A stretch of 64,000 bases of DNA from Thalassospira lohafexi. Lineage in GTDB: Bacteria; Pseudomonadota; Alphaproteobacteria; Rhodospirillales; Thalassospiraceae. The notes under the pieces were generated by a model. It saw only the letters and a list, made by a program, of their open reading frames with translations. It searched no databases and had not been told where the DNA came from. The stretch spans positions 605,979-669,978 of the forward strand of contig NZ_NXGX01000002.1 of assembly GCF_002844275.1 (NCBI RefSeq). The letters are read 5' to 3'. Numbering within the stretch: the stretch's first letter is position 1; each line of letters opens with the position of its first letter. The translations under genes were made by a program, and so were the position numbers. Of this stretch, positions 42,655-51,395 are shown one piece after another.

Positions 42655-43879
42655 TTTCCATCAGGGCGGCCCGATCACGACCCTGCACCGCATTCTTGAC
42701 CGCAACCCCGAAGAACTCGCCTATGAAATGAGCGCCTTTGCCCGGCAACGGCGTCAAACCCTGATCCTGCCGTGCCTCTATTCCGAACTTGAAACCCCGG
42801 CCATGACCACAATCGTCGAGGGGCTTAAACAGGCCACCTATATCGATCAGATTGTCGTTGGTCTGGACCGCGCCAATGCGCAGCAATACCTCCATGCGCG
42901 CGAATTTTTCAAAGACCTGCCGCAACATGTGCGCATTCTGTGGAATGATGGCCCGCGCCTGCGCGGCGTGCATGACCGGCTGGCCGAATTTGATCTGGCG
43001 CGCTATGAACCGGGCAAGGGCCGCAATGTCTGGTACTGCATGGGCTATACACTGGCATCGGGCCGCAGTTCCGTCATTGGCATTCATGATTGCGACATCG
43101 CGACCTATACCCCGGATCTTCCGGCCAAACTGATGTACCCGATTGCCAATCCGGCGTTTAACTTCGCCTTTGCCAAGGGCTATTACGCCCGCGTTGCCAA
43201 TGGCACGCTCAAGGGCCGGGTCTGCCGTCTGTTTGTCACCCCGCTGATCCGCGCGCTTAAACAGGTTGTCGGCAAAACCGATTTCCTTAATTACATGGAC
43301 TCATTTCGCTATTCGCTGTCGGGCGAAATCGCCATTCGCACCGATGTTGCCTATGGCCTGCGCGTCGCATCCGATTGGGGGCTCGAAGTTTCCATGCTCT
43401 CGGAAATGTATCGCAACCATACGGTCCACCGCCTGGCCCAGGTCGATATCGCCGATATTTATGATCATAAGCACCGCGATTTTGACCCCGCCGAAAAGGA
43501 TGACGGCCTGTCGCGCATGGCAAGCGACATTGCCAAATCGCTGTTTCGGAAATTGGCCACACAGGGCACGATTTTCTCGCACGAAACCTTCAGAACACTC
43601 AAGGCAACCTATTACCGCATGGCGCTTGATCTGATCGAACAATACCGGGCCGACGCCATGTTTAACGGTCTTAAGATCAACCGCGACGAAGAAGAAAAAT
43701 GTGTCGAGGTCTTGTCCGAAGTCATCATCAGTGCCGGTCAGCACTATCTTGAAAACCCGCTCGAAAGCCCCTTCATTCCAAGCTGGCAGCGCGTTGAAAG
43801 TGCCATGGGCGACATTTTCGAACATCTTTCAGCAGCAGTCGAAGATGACCTCAATGACATGGATATCGGCAAACCCTAA
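42647..43879 (+). CDS. glycosyltransferase, glucosyl-3-phosphoglycerate synthase-like
   Basis: 410 residues. GT-A fold with the nucleotide-sugar DxD motif DCD at about residue 145 (GIHDCDIATYTPDLPAKL) and a GPRLRGVHDRLAEFDLA / GKGRNVWYCMGY block resembling the GT81 glucosyl-3-phosphoglycerate synthases. Probably transfers glucose from a nucleotide sugar to 3-phosphoglycerate. A GCGAGG site lies upstream. Together with the HAD phosphatase before it and the GH13 enzyme at 48218 it points to glucosylglycerate as a compatible solute. Confidence 0.8.
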   Translation: MADFHQGGPITTLHRILDRNPEELAYEMSAFARQRRQTLILPCLYSELETPAMTTIVEGLKQATYIDQIVVGLDRANAQQYLHAREFFKDLPQHVRILWNDGPRLRGVHDRLAEFDLARYEPGKGRNVWYCMGYTLASGRSSVIGIHDCDIATYTPDLPAKLMYPIANPAFNFAFAKGYYARVANGTLKGRVCRLFVTPLIRALKQVVGKTDFLNYMDSFRYSLSGEIAIRTDVAYGLRVASDWGLEVSMLSEMYRNHTVHRLAQVDIADIYDHKHRDFDPAEKDDGLSRMASDIAKSLFRKLATQGTIFSHETFRTLKATYYRMALDLIEQYRADAMFNGLKINRDEEEKCVEVLSEVIISAGQHYLENPLESPFIPSWQRVESAMGDIFEHLSAAVEDDLNDMDIGKP

Positions 43880-43886
43880 GCCGTAT

Positions 43887-44387
43887 TCAGGACATCAAAT
43901 CGCGCATCGGAAAAATGGCGAGGAAGATTTGAAGCCGATCTTCCTCGCCAATGTGCTTGCGCGTAATCGGCAACAACAGCCGAACGCCGTTGCGCCAGTC
44001 TTTCTGGAAAATCTGTAACATGTGAATTTGCGGCTGGGCTGTGGTTCGTGCCAGTGACATCGACGCGTGCAAAGACGTTGAATAGTGAAAATCAATTTCG
44101 CGGGCATAGGCACCGCGCCAGTCTTCACCGGTCAGCGCAATGATGTTCTCCCCTTCCAGCAAAATCTGAAAATCATCCTTGTCGGCTTGATATTCATAAA
44201 TGCTGATGTCCTCGATCCATGGCGCAAGCGTTTCCGGGGTGAAATCATCGCGGGTTGGCAAGCCCCCCTCACCCTGCCCGGCATATTGCTGCCAAAGCGC
44301 CAGCAACCCATATGCCTCGGCCGGGGCATCTTGCGGTAAGGCTTCCTTTGCAAATTCCTTGGCCTGAATCGTATGTTGCGTTGCCAT
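43887..44387 (-). CDS. PAS_5-type domain protein 1
   Basis: 166 residues, one PAS-like domain. Recognisable family features: LPTRDDFTPETLAPWIEDISIYEYQ, FQILLEGENIIALTG and a C-terminal VRLLLPI strand. Member of a tandem set of three with the genes at 44398 and 45000. Such proteins are abundant in Rhodospirillales and their role is unknown; a sensory or ligand-binding part is inferred from the fold only. No transmembrane segment. Confidence 0.75.
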   Translation of the reverse strand: MATQHTIQAKEFAKEALPQDAPAEAYGLLALWQQYAGQGEGGLPTRDDFTPETLAPWIEDISIYEYQADKDDFQILLEGENIIALTGEDWRGAYAREIDFHYSTSLHASMSLARTTAQPQIHMLQIFQKDWRNGVRLLLPITRKHIGEEDRLQIFLAIFPMRDLMS

Positions 44388-44397
44388 TCTTTAACTT

Positions 44398-44895
44398 TCA
44401 AATGCAATGCATTGGTTCATACGCAAACCGCACACCAAGGATTTGATCAATCGGATCGCCGAACCGGTCAAAGGTTTGCACCGGCAACAAAACCCGAAGC
44501 CACTGCCGTGGTTCACCAGAAGCACTGACAATACGTACATAATGGAATGTCGGCTTTTTTTGACGCATGGTCTTAAGCAAGGCCGCCATCAAGCAGGTCC
44601 CGTATTTAAGATCAATTTCGCGCGGCGTGCTGTTTTGAAAACTTTCGCCGTTGTTCGCTACGATTGACGGCGCGTCAATCCGCACCAGAAAATCTTCTCT
44701 GACCGGCTGATACTCATAAATGCAAATATCATCGCGCCACTGACGCAACCGTTCCGCACTTAAAACCTTGCGCGTCGGAAGTGCGCCATTTTCCATCTGC
44801 GCACAGGCATCGCGCCACGTATCGACAAAGCAAATAATTGACTTGTCGATATCGTCCGGAAGGCCCGACAGTTCAACGTCCGTTGATTCCAGCAT
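44398..44895 (-). CDS. PAS_5-type domain protein 2
   Basis: 165 residues; the conserved block ALPTRKVLSAERLRQWRDDICIYEYQPVREDF and IDAPSIVANNGESF aligns with the neighbours, with the sequence PREIDLKYGT shared. ATG 44895 is preferred over the GTG at 44925 because the N-terminus then aligns residue for residue with gene 3. Second of the tandem set. Confidence 0.75.
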   Translation of the reverse strand: MLESTDVELSGLPDDIDKSIICFVDTWRDACAQMENGALPTRKVLSAERLRQWRDDICIYEYQPVREDFLVRIDAPSIVANNGESFQNSTPREIDLKYGTCLMAALLKTMRQKKPTFHYVRIVSASGEPRQWLRVLLPVQTFDRFGDPIDQILGVRFAYEPMHCI

Positions 44896-44999
44896 TCTGT
44901 GCCGCCAAGCAAAAATTTCTCCCACAAAAATAAGTGGGTAAGCCGCTACTTAAGAACAAGTGCATGCACGCAAAATAGGGGACTTTTCAACACGAAAAC

Positions 45000-45473
45000 T
45001 TAACGCCCACGATAGAAAAAATGGGCAACAAGTACCTGAAGGATCCGCTGCCCTGCACGGTCACGTGTTTGCACCGGCAACAACAGCCGAACCCATTCTT
45101 CCCAAACTTTTCGCTCCACCCCGATAATATGGAATGCCGGCTGCCTGCTGTCGATGACATCAAGAAGCGTGGCATGCACCCGCGTGCCAAAATCATGATC
45201 AATCTGGTGCGGTGAACACCCCTGATAATTCTCGCCACTCGCCGCAATCATGTTTGGCGCATCAATCCGGACAACAAAGTCACGCCGCTCGGGGAAATAC
45301 TCATAAATGCCAATATCATTGATCCACGGCGCAAGGGTGTCGCTGCTAAGATCTTTTCGGTCGGGAAGTGCATTCGCCCATGTCGCGGCCCGCCACACGT
45401 CGAACAATTTGCGCACACGATCAGGCACATCTTCGGGCAAATTGTTCAGACGGGTTTCCTGCGCATACGCCAT
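45000..45473 (-). CDS. PAS_5-type domain protein 3
   Basis: 157 residues; LPDRKDLSSDTLAPWINDIGIYEYFPERRDFVVRIDAPNMIAASGENY is the clearest match to genes 1 and 2. An AGGACAG site lies upstream. First in transcription order. A separate gap to gene 2 suggests it is not strictly in the same operon. Confidence 0.75.
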   Translation of the reverse strand: MAYAQETRLNNLPEDVPDRVRKLFDVWRAATWANALPDRKDLSSDTLAPWINDIGIYEYFPERRDFVVRIDAPNMIAASGENYQGCSPHQIDHDFGTRVHATLLDVIDSRQPAFHIIGVERKVWEEWVRLLLPVQTRDRAGQRILQVLVAHFFYRGR

Positions 45474-45636
45474 CGCGCATTCTGTCCTTTAGTATCTCAA
45501 ACCAAGTAAAAGAGGGGTACACGAACCCCTCCTAACCGCGCAATCGGGATTAGTACCTATACCGGTAAATCATGATGTAATGATTTCAATCTGCACAGCC
45601 CAACCAAAAGAAAACGATGACGCAACACCTCTATCG

Positions 45637-46719
45637 TCACAGATCCCAAGGCAACTGAGGCAGATTGGGAAACTTCAACTCCGAATAGGCTTTACGTTTC
45701 ATCAGCGCAGTCGCATAGACGGTTTGTTCTTCGCTCTCGGTCGCAACCTGAAAAACAGCAAGGTTTTCCTCTGCACTAAAACCAAGTTCAACAAAGCCTG
45801 CTTCCACCATGCCGGACTCTATCCGCACAAGATCATAATGCTTGAAGACGTCTTGACTTTTACCCGCCAGATTAACAGCCCAGTAACCGCACAAAGATGC
45901 ATCATCAGATATACCAATAAAAGTTACTTCACCGTCAGGTTTCAAAGACAGAAAATAAAGCAGTAATTCATCGGCAAATGGCTTGGTCCTTGGGTCGTTG
46001 ACCTTAATACCCGATACACCTGAGAGCCGCTCTGCTGCCTTCGTGATTTTTGCCAAATCACCAATGTTGGGCAGACACACGTCATCAAGCACCTGTAAGA
46101 AAATATCCTTTTCCTCGACATCAGGATTGGCATTTTGCTTCTTAAGCATACCAATAACGTTGGCAGATAACTCACTTTCTGCTCGAAATGCTGTCGGTGT
46201 CATAAACTCAACCGCATCAAGCGATTTCCCATCATCCGTAATTTGCACGAACTGCTTAACAGGAAGGTTCAGATCGTTGCTAAACCCGTAATAAAGATCC
46301 TTCATTTTCACGAAATCGGATGACAGCTGCATATCTTCCATCTCAAGATCATATGTAGTTGCCAAGGTGTCAGGGAAATTGATCGAACGCACGGTTATAA
46401 CGCCGCAAGTCTCGCCCGCTCTTTGTGCGATAACCCCCGCAAACCGGCCATTCAAACCTATTGGATAAATGGTCGCAGTTACCTGTTTGATGCCGATGTA
46501 AGCATCTTCGGTACTGGGGTCCTTAATGCTGATTTTACGCGCGGCGGCATCAATTGCCGTTTCATCACCCAGATTGGCAACGCATACGTCACTCATCGCG
46601 TTGAGTAAAAAGTCTTTTTGCGCATTCTGGGCACGCATTCTTGCAGAATCGCTACCACCTGTTGTCTGGCACCCGGCCAAAACCAGTAACGAAGCGACAA
46701 TTCCCCTCGAAATGCGCAT
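45637..46719 (-). CDS. lipoprotein with two copies of an unrecognised Cys module
   Basis: 360 residues. A lipobox (LVLAGC, Cys at residue 17) makes it an outer- or inner-membrane-anchored periplasmic lipoprotein. The mature part repeats one module twice: DVCVANLGDETAIDAAARKIS (residue about 45) and DVCLPNIGDLAKITKAAERLS (about 215), each followed about 60-75 residues later by a CG pair (GETCGVITV; ASLCGYWAV). The related gene at 46887 has the same module pair. A+T-richer than the surrounding genes. I do not recognise the family. Confidence 0.65.
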   Translation of the reverse strand: MRISRGIVASLLVLAGCQTTGGSDSARMRAQNAQKDFLLNAMSDVCVANLGDETAIDAAARKISIKDPSTEDAYIGIKQVTATIYPIGLNGRFAGVIAQRAGETCGVITVRSINFPDTLATTYDLEMEDMQLSSDFVKMKDLYYGFSNDLNLPVKQFVQITDDGKSLDAVEFMTPTAFRAESELSANVIGMLKKQNANPDVEEKDIFLQVLDDVCLPNIGDLAKITKAAERLSGVSGIKVNDPRTKPFADELLLYFLSLKPDGEVTFIGISDDASLCGYWAVNLAGKSQDVFKHYDLVRIESGMVEAGFVELGFSAEENLAVFQVATESEEQTVYATALMKRKAYSELKFPNLPQLPWDL

Positions 46720-46886
46720 CTCCAGCCCCCTGACAGAATGATTGATTTACTTAAAAAGACACATCAAGCAAACCATATCGACTTCAGATTGCAAAGACCA
46801 AATGCCCTCACGGGAAATGCCAAACGTCGGCTAAACCGCCATCGCGGCTCCACTAGATTAAACACAAAGAAGTTTTCTCAACTTTA

Positions 46887-48110
46887 TTAGTTTGTTTTCC
46901 ATGGTATTACAGGTTTGTTCTGTAACGCGATACGCTCGTAAGCATCGTGACTTAAGTACAAGATACGATGCATTGCCCCGACATCATCTTCAGAGAAACT
47001 CTCGATGACAGCTAAGTTTGTAATGGGAAAATACCCTAATCGCGCCCAAGATTTATCCGCCTCATAGTCTTCGATTTCAACGATATCAAAATTACCAAAC
47101 AAATCCCTTAGTCCGGCGGGTGAACCTATCTCCCAATAGCCACATGCATCTCCATCTTCGGTTAAAGACAGAAAAGAACTCGTAGCGGCCTTCATAGTTT
47201 CCAAAGGATACGTCTTGAGCGTAAGACCATACGCGGTGAACTCACTATCAGCTCCGGTATACACCTTCTCGCCAGTTAGTTGGGCCGCCTTCTCAAGAAT
47301 TTGTTTTGGGTTTCCAACATCATTCGCACACACACTTTGTATGACTTCGAACATCATGCCATCTTGAACGATTGATAACTGATCTCCCTTGATGCTCACA
47401 CGGTCAAATATCTTGTAGGTTAATTTGCGATCTGCAAGAGACACGTCGGGCGCAAGAAAATCGATAAAATCAATTCGGTCATTTTGCCCGGCAACCATAC
47501 TGTACTGACGAATTGGCAGCCGAATCTTTTCTGATGAGCCATACGTCAACTCAACATCATCATAGTTAAACAGCTCCGAAACCTTTTCTTCCATCGTGAC
47601 ATCCAGTTCACGACGGATATGTTGTGGCATTCTCAGAGATCGATTGGTAGCCAGACCACAAGCTCGTCCTCCTGCATTGGTTACCCAAGCCGTATCCTCA
47701 TTATCAAGTTTGATTGGATAGAACTTGGTTTTAACGACATCACCTGCAATCACAGTCTCGCTGAAAAACGGTTCGCCATTCGAATACTCAACGGCCGCCG
47801 CATCTATAACCTCTCCAGACCCGATGTTTGGAAAGCAAACGTTCTGCAGCACTTCCATTAGATGGTCGCGAAGTTTCTCTCTCCCACCGAAGTGACCGCT
47901 ATATGTTTTTGATGAATCGTTTTGCGCTAAAAGAACGCTCGGTTCCGAAAGACCCTGCCCGACTATATCACCCCCACCGCCAAAAGATTGCTCAACAGGC
48001 ACAATGGTAGAGGAAGCAACACCGAGAAGCACTTTATTTGGCGCAGCCTGACCGACCGAAAAAGAAGCTACGGAACTCAAAAAAAACGAAAAAAACCATA
48101 TCGCTCGCAT
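46887..48110 (-). CDS. exported protein with two copies of the same unrecognised Cys module
   Basis: About 407 residues with a Sec signal peptide (AIWFFSFFLSSVASFSVG, cut near AAP). Two modules: NVCFPNIGSGEVIDAAAVEYS and SVCANDVGNPKQILEKAAQLTG, with CG pairs in RACGLATNR and DACGYWEIG. Modules resemble those of the lipoprotein at 45637 but each differs, so the duplication is old. ATG 48110 is preferred to 48170, behind GAGGTAGG. The two genes are adjacent, same strand, separated by 167 bases, and share low G+C. Confidence 0.65.
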   Translation of the reverse strand: MRAIWFFSFFLSSVASFSVGQAAPNKVLLGVASSTIVPVEQSFGGGGDIVGQGLSEPSVLLAQNDSSKTYSGHFGGREKLRDHLMEVLQNVCFPNIGSGEVIDAAAVEYSNGEPFFSETVIAGDVVKTKFYPIKLDNEDTAWVTNAGGRACGLATNRSLRMPQHIRRELDVTMEEKVSELFNYDDVELTYGSSEKIRLPIRQYSMVAGQNDRIDFIDFLAPDVSLADRKLTYKIFDRVSIKGDQLSIVQDGMMFEVIQSVCANDVGNPKQILEKAAQLTGEKVYTGADSEFTAYGLTLKTYPLETMKAATSSFLSLTEDGDACGYWEIGSPAGLRDLFGNFDIVEIEDYEADKSWARLGYFPITNLAVIESFSEDDVGAMHRILYLSHDAYERIALQNKPVIPWKTN

Positions 48111-48217
48111 CAACCTACCTCGAAGTATTTTTATGTTCGGCGGCCCAAGACCAACAAACCCAATCCGCATCAGACGAACAAAAACTTACCTTGATAGCCT
48201 AAAGTGCGAATGATGAA

Positions 48218-50032
48218 TCAAACCGGCATCGCATCCCGATATCGCTGCAACAAACGGCTTTCGGTGCGGTTACGGCCATCCAGATTGGAAATCCAGACAA
48301 TCTGATAGGGTGCGAGCGTCATGATCCCATCATAATCCTCGATCACTTGTTGAGTGATCAAATCCTGCCAGCCCTCGGTCATGATCAGATTGATCTTTGA
48401 CAGATCAAGGTTCTGTGGCCGCTCGGTCAGGTTAAACACACAGAAAATGCTCTGCTCATTCAAATGCGACTGACGCCACACACCCAGCAAATCCGGGCCA
48501 AGGTTGAGCGTATATTGCGTCGCATTGGGATGGAATGCCGGTTGGCCCATGCGGATCGACATCAAGGCGCGCAATTGATCAAATGCCGATTTTGCAGGTC
48601 CCTCGTCGCTAAGAACCTTTTCCGCATCTTCCAGCTGCCAGACCTTGCGATTAAGGCGGCGCGGAATGCCGGTTTCCTCAAACGCCCCTTGATCATTTTC
48701 GGTCGCCAGAATGGTCTGAACGTAAATCGCGGGAATGCCTTCAAGCGACATGGCAATCGCCTGACTCATAACAAACCGTTCCAGCCCCATGGTCGCCTCA
48801 CCGGCGAAGTTTTCCGCCAGCATGCTATAAAGCGTGACATTAAGCTCATAAGGCTTCTGCCCGCCGCCCTTAAGTGCACGGTAACTCACCTGCCCGCCCA
48901 TCCTGACCGCATGATCTTTAAGCCCGTCGATATCTGCATCCGGGATCAGGTTTTCGGCCGGGCGCAAGCCAATGCCATCATGGCTGGCGGTAAAGTTAAA
49001 GAACGTACAGCCCGCAGGTGCCGGTGGCATCGCCATGATGCATTTACGGATATAATCGCTCCGCCCGCTCAAAAGCGCATGAATGATCACCGGGGGCAGC
49101 GAGAAATTATAAATCAGATGCGCTTCGTCCTGATTGCCAAAATACGACAGGTTTTCGAGCAACGGCAAATTGGTCTCGGTGATGAAAATCGCATCGGGAT
49201 GCACCGCCGTCGTCGCCAGTCGCAACGCCTTGATGATCTTATGGGTTTGCTCCAGATTGATCGACGTCGTCCCGGCTTCTTTCCAGATAAACCCGATGGC
49301 ATCAAGCCGCACGACGCGCACCCCGTGCTTAAGGTATTCCAGAACGATTTTCAGGATTTCAAAGAAAACATCCGGGTTGCCGTAATCCAGATCGACCTGA
49401 TCATAGCTAAACGTGCACCAGACATGTTTTTCACCATCTTTGGTGACAACGTCATTGAGCAACGCATGGCTGCGCGGGCGGACAACGTCGGATAAATCAT
49501 CGTCCGGGCTGGCGGTCTTGATGTAATCGACCCCCGGCTTTTCCCCGACCAGAAACTGCTGATACCACGGATGGGATGCGGAAATATGGTTGGCGACAAG
49601 ATCGGCCATCACGGTCGCGTTTTTCGACAACGCATAAACATCATCCCACGTACCAAGCTCCGGGCGGAGCTTGGTAAAATCGCTGACCGAAAAACCGTCA
49701 TCGGACGTAAACGGATGGAACGGCAGGATATGCACCCCGGTCAACCAGTCTTTCAGCCATTTTTGATGAAATTCGCCAAGGCTTTCGATGCCGTTTTTGC
49801 CCGCCTGTGAAATGCTGTCGCCATAGGTGATCAGGAACGCATCGCGCTGATCCCATTTGCGCAAATATTCTTCACTGGGTTCCGGCCCGTCGCCCTCAAT
49901 CGGAAGACCCAAAACCTCAAACACACGGCGCACCAATTCGGCTTGATCATGGCCGGGATAGACATCCGCAAGCAGGTTGCGCATCGCACTGGCAAACGCA
50001 ATCCGTCCTGATGTTCCGACAACACGATCCAT
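48218..50032 (-). CDS. GH13 phosphorylase, glucosylglycerate/sucrose phosphorylase-like
   Basis: 604 residues, GH13 barrel. Catalytic region: VVRLDAIGFIWKE (nucleophile Asp), FITETNLP (acid/base Glu) and FFNFTASHDGIGLRP (transition-state Asp). Similar to the sucrose-phosphorylase branch (GH13_18), which includes glucosylglycerate phosphorylase. Pairing with the glycosyl-3-phosphoglycerate synthase and phosphatase genes at 41.8-43.9 kb favours glucosylglycerate. ATG 50032 has AAAGGAG seven bases upstream. It is convergent with, not in, that operon. Confidence 0.82.
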   Translation of the reverse strand: MDRVVGTSGRIAFASAMRNLLADVYPGHDQAELVRRVFEVLGLPIEGDGPEPSEEYLRKWDQRDAFLITYGDSISQAGKNGIESLGEFHQKWLKDWLTGVHILPFHPFTSDDGFSVSDFTKLRPELGTWDDVYALSKNATVMADLVANHISASHPWYQQFLVGEKPGVDYIKTASPDDDLSDVVRPRSHALLNDVVTKDGEKHVWCTFSYDQVDLDYGNPDVFFEILKIVLEYLKHGVRVVRLDAIGFIWKEAGTTSINLEQTHKIIKALRLATTAVHPDAIFITETNLPLLENLSYFGNQDEAHLIYNFSLPPVIIHALLSGRSDYIRKCIMAMPPAPAGCTFFNFTASHDGIGLRPAENLIPDADIDGLKDHAVRMGGQVSYRALKGGGQKPYELNVTLYSMLAENFAGEATMGLERFVMSQAIAMSLEGIPAIYVQTILATENDQGAFEETGIPRRLNRKVWQLEDAEKVLSDEGPAKSAFDQLRALMSIRMGQPAFHPNATQYTLNLGPDLLGVWRQSHLNEQSIFCVFNLTERPQNLDLSKINLIMTEGWQDLITQQVIEDYDGIMTLAPYQIVWISNLDGRNRTESRLLQRYRDAMPV

Positions 50033-50176
50033 GGTGGCTCCTTTAGGGCAGGCAGTCAAAATTCTTGAATTCAATGAAATAATGATTTTGCCTGCGATGC
50101 AAGCAGGCATTTAAAGGTGCTAGCAAACTAGGCACAAATATTCCACAAGTCATTTAACATATTGGGAAATATCATT

Positions 50177-50614
50177 TTAATCAGACACTGAATCTGGCTT
50201 GTAAATCACGTTTTCCGCCCCTTCGGCCCCCATGAAAACCACAACAACCCGTGCCGGTATATCGCCGTCATTGATCCCTTCATGCCAGTAATCCATGGCT
50301 TCAAGCACACCTTCACCAGCATGATAGGTCGTCTTACCGACATCGCCGTAATCAACCGTGATTTGCCCTTCAAGGATGTATCCATATGTCGGAACACCAT
50401 GTTTGTGCCAGCCGGTTTTCTGCCCCGGCGCCATGGTCGCCAACATCGACTTGATTTTGGCCACACCCTTGGGATAGCGCACCTGCTCCCCGACAAAGTT
50501 CACCCCGCTATCGAGCAATAGCACCCCGTCATGCACATCAATCGCGGGCTTGGATGCCGGGCCAGTATGACCGGTTTTCGTGGTATCTGAACTGTCGCGA
50601 TTCGTGATCGTCAT
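50177..50614 (-). CDS. cupin-domain protein
   Basis: 145-residue single-domain cupin with the two metal-binding boxes: GWHKHGVPTYGYILEGQ and GEGVLEAMDYWHEGINDGD. Likely binds a divalent metal; enzyme or ligand-binding role unknown. ATG 50614 is preferred to the TTG at 50623. Not linked to other genes in an operon. Confidence 0.75.
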   Translation of the reverse strand: MTITNRDSSDTTKTGHTGPASKPAIDVHDGVLLLDSGVNFVGEQVRYPKGVAKIKSMLATMAPGQKTGWHKHGVPTYGYILEGQITVDYGDVGKTTYHAGEGVLEAMDYWHEGINDGDIPARVVVVFMGAEGAENVIYKPDSVSD

Positions 50615-50787
50615 GCTGCCCAACTGCCTGTTTTTTTTTACAATCTGTAAGAAAACTACGCATAAATATGCAGTAATTCACTTAAAACACTGTGAAATCT
50701 CAATTTTAGTCTGAAGTGTCTTCGTCTGAGGCCTCGCTGCCTAATGCGCGATCACCATTTTTAGGTTCTGAAATACCCTCATAGACG

Positions 50788-51276
50788 TCACTTCAGCACA
50801 CCAAACACCTTGGTTCGCCTATCAAAGCCGAACAAAGCCCTAAGAATGAGAGGACGCCAAAAGACCAACATAAGTCCCACGATTGCAGCAAGAAGTAGCG
50901 CAACGAATGGAAGAAGCCAATACTTCCCGTTTTGAGCGATGACTTTGTAAACGAGCAACAAAAGTCCAAATCCAAAATGTAAAAAAATGAAGTGACACCA
51001 GGGGCAAGACCTTCGCTGCCAACTACGCATCCTTGGCCGCATCGCAATTATGCGAAGCATCAATCTTCGCCGAGGAGACATCGAGGTGAAAATGACGAAT
51101 ACGCTCGCGAAAATCAGATCATAAACGACGTTATGCTCTAAAACATTTGCATGAATTAGGAAGCCAGCAAAGACGGGACTAATCAAATAAACAAAGACGA
51201 AAAGACAGCATATAAGTTTTGTACGAGAACTAAATCTCCACCGCCGAACATAACCCTTTACCGTCGCATATTTCAT
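50788..51276 (-). CDS. hypothetical membrane protein
   Basis: 162 residues with four predicted membrane segments (near residues 20-42, 48-65, 95-112 and 118-140) and a positively charged middle (SPRRRLMLRIIAMRPRMRSWQRRSC). A+T-richer than its neighbours. No recognised domain or partner; it could be a lineage-specific gene. ATG 51276 has no striking ribosome site. Confidence 0.45.
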   Translation of the reverse strand: MKYATVKGYVRRWRFSSRTKLICCLFVFVYLISPVFAGFLIHANVLEHNVVYDLIFASVFVIFTSMSPRRRLMLRIIAMRPRMRSWQRRSCPWCHFIFLHFGFGLLLLVYKVIAQNGKYWLLPFVALLLAAIVGLMLVFWRPLILRALFGFDRRTKVFGVLK

Positions 51277-51395
51277 CTATTAGCCCCCTGCCCGCACCAC
51301 AGACATTCAACCTAAAGTAATTTAACTTATGTGCCAACGACTTAGGGCGCCGGTTTCCCGACGCCCTGTCAAAAAGTTTGCCCGCCTGTAATGAC

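Noticed and set aside
51344..51367. Possible terminator AGGGCG/CGCCCT after the ThDP gene
   Set aside because: Arms are short and no T-run follows on the minus strand; not strong enough to list.
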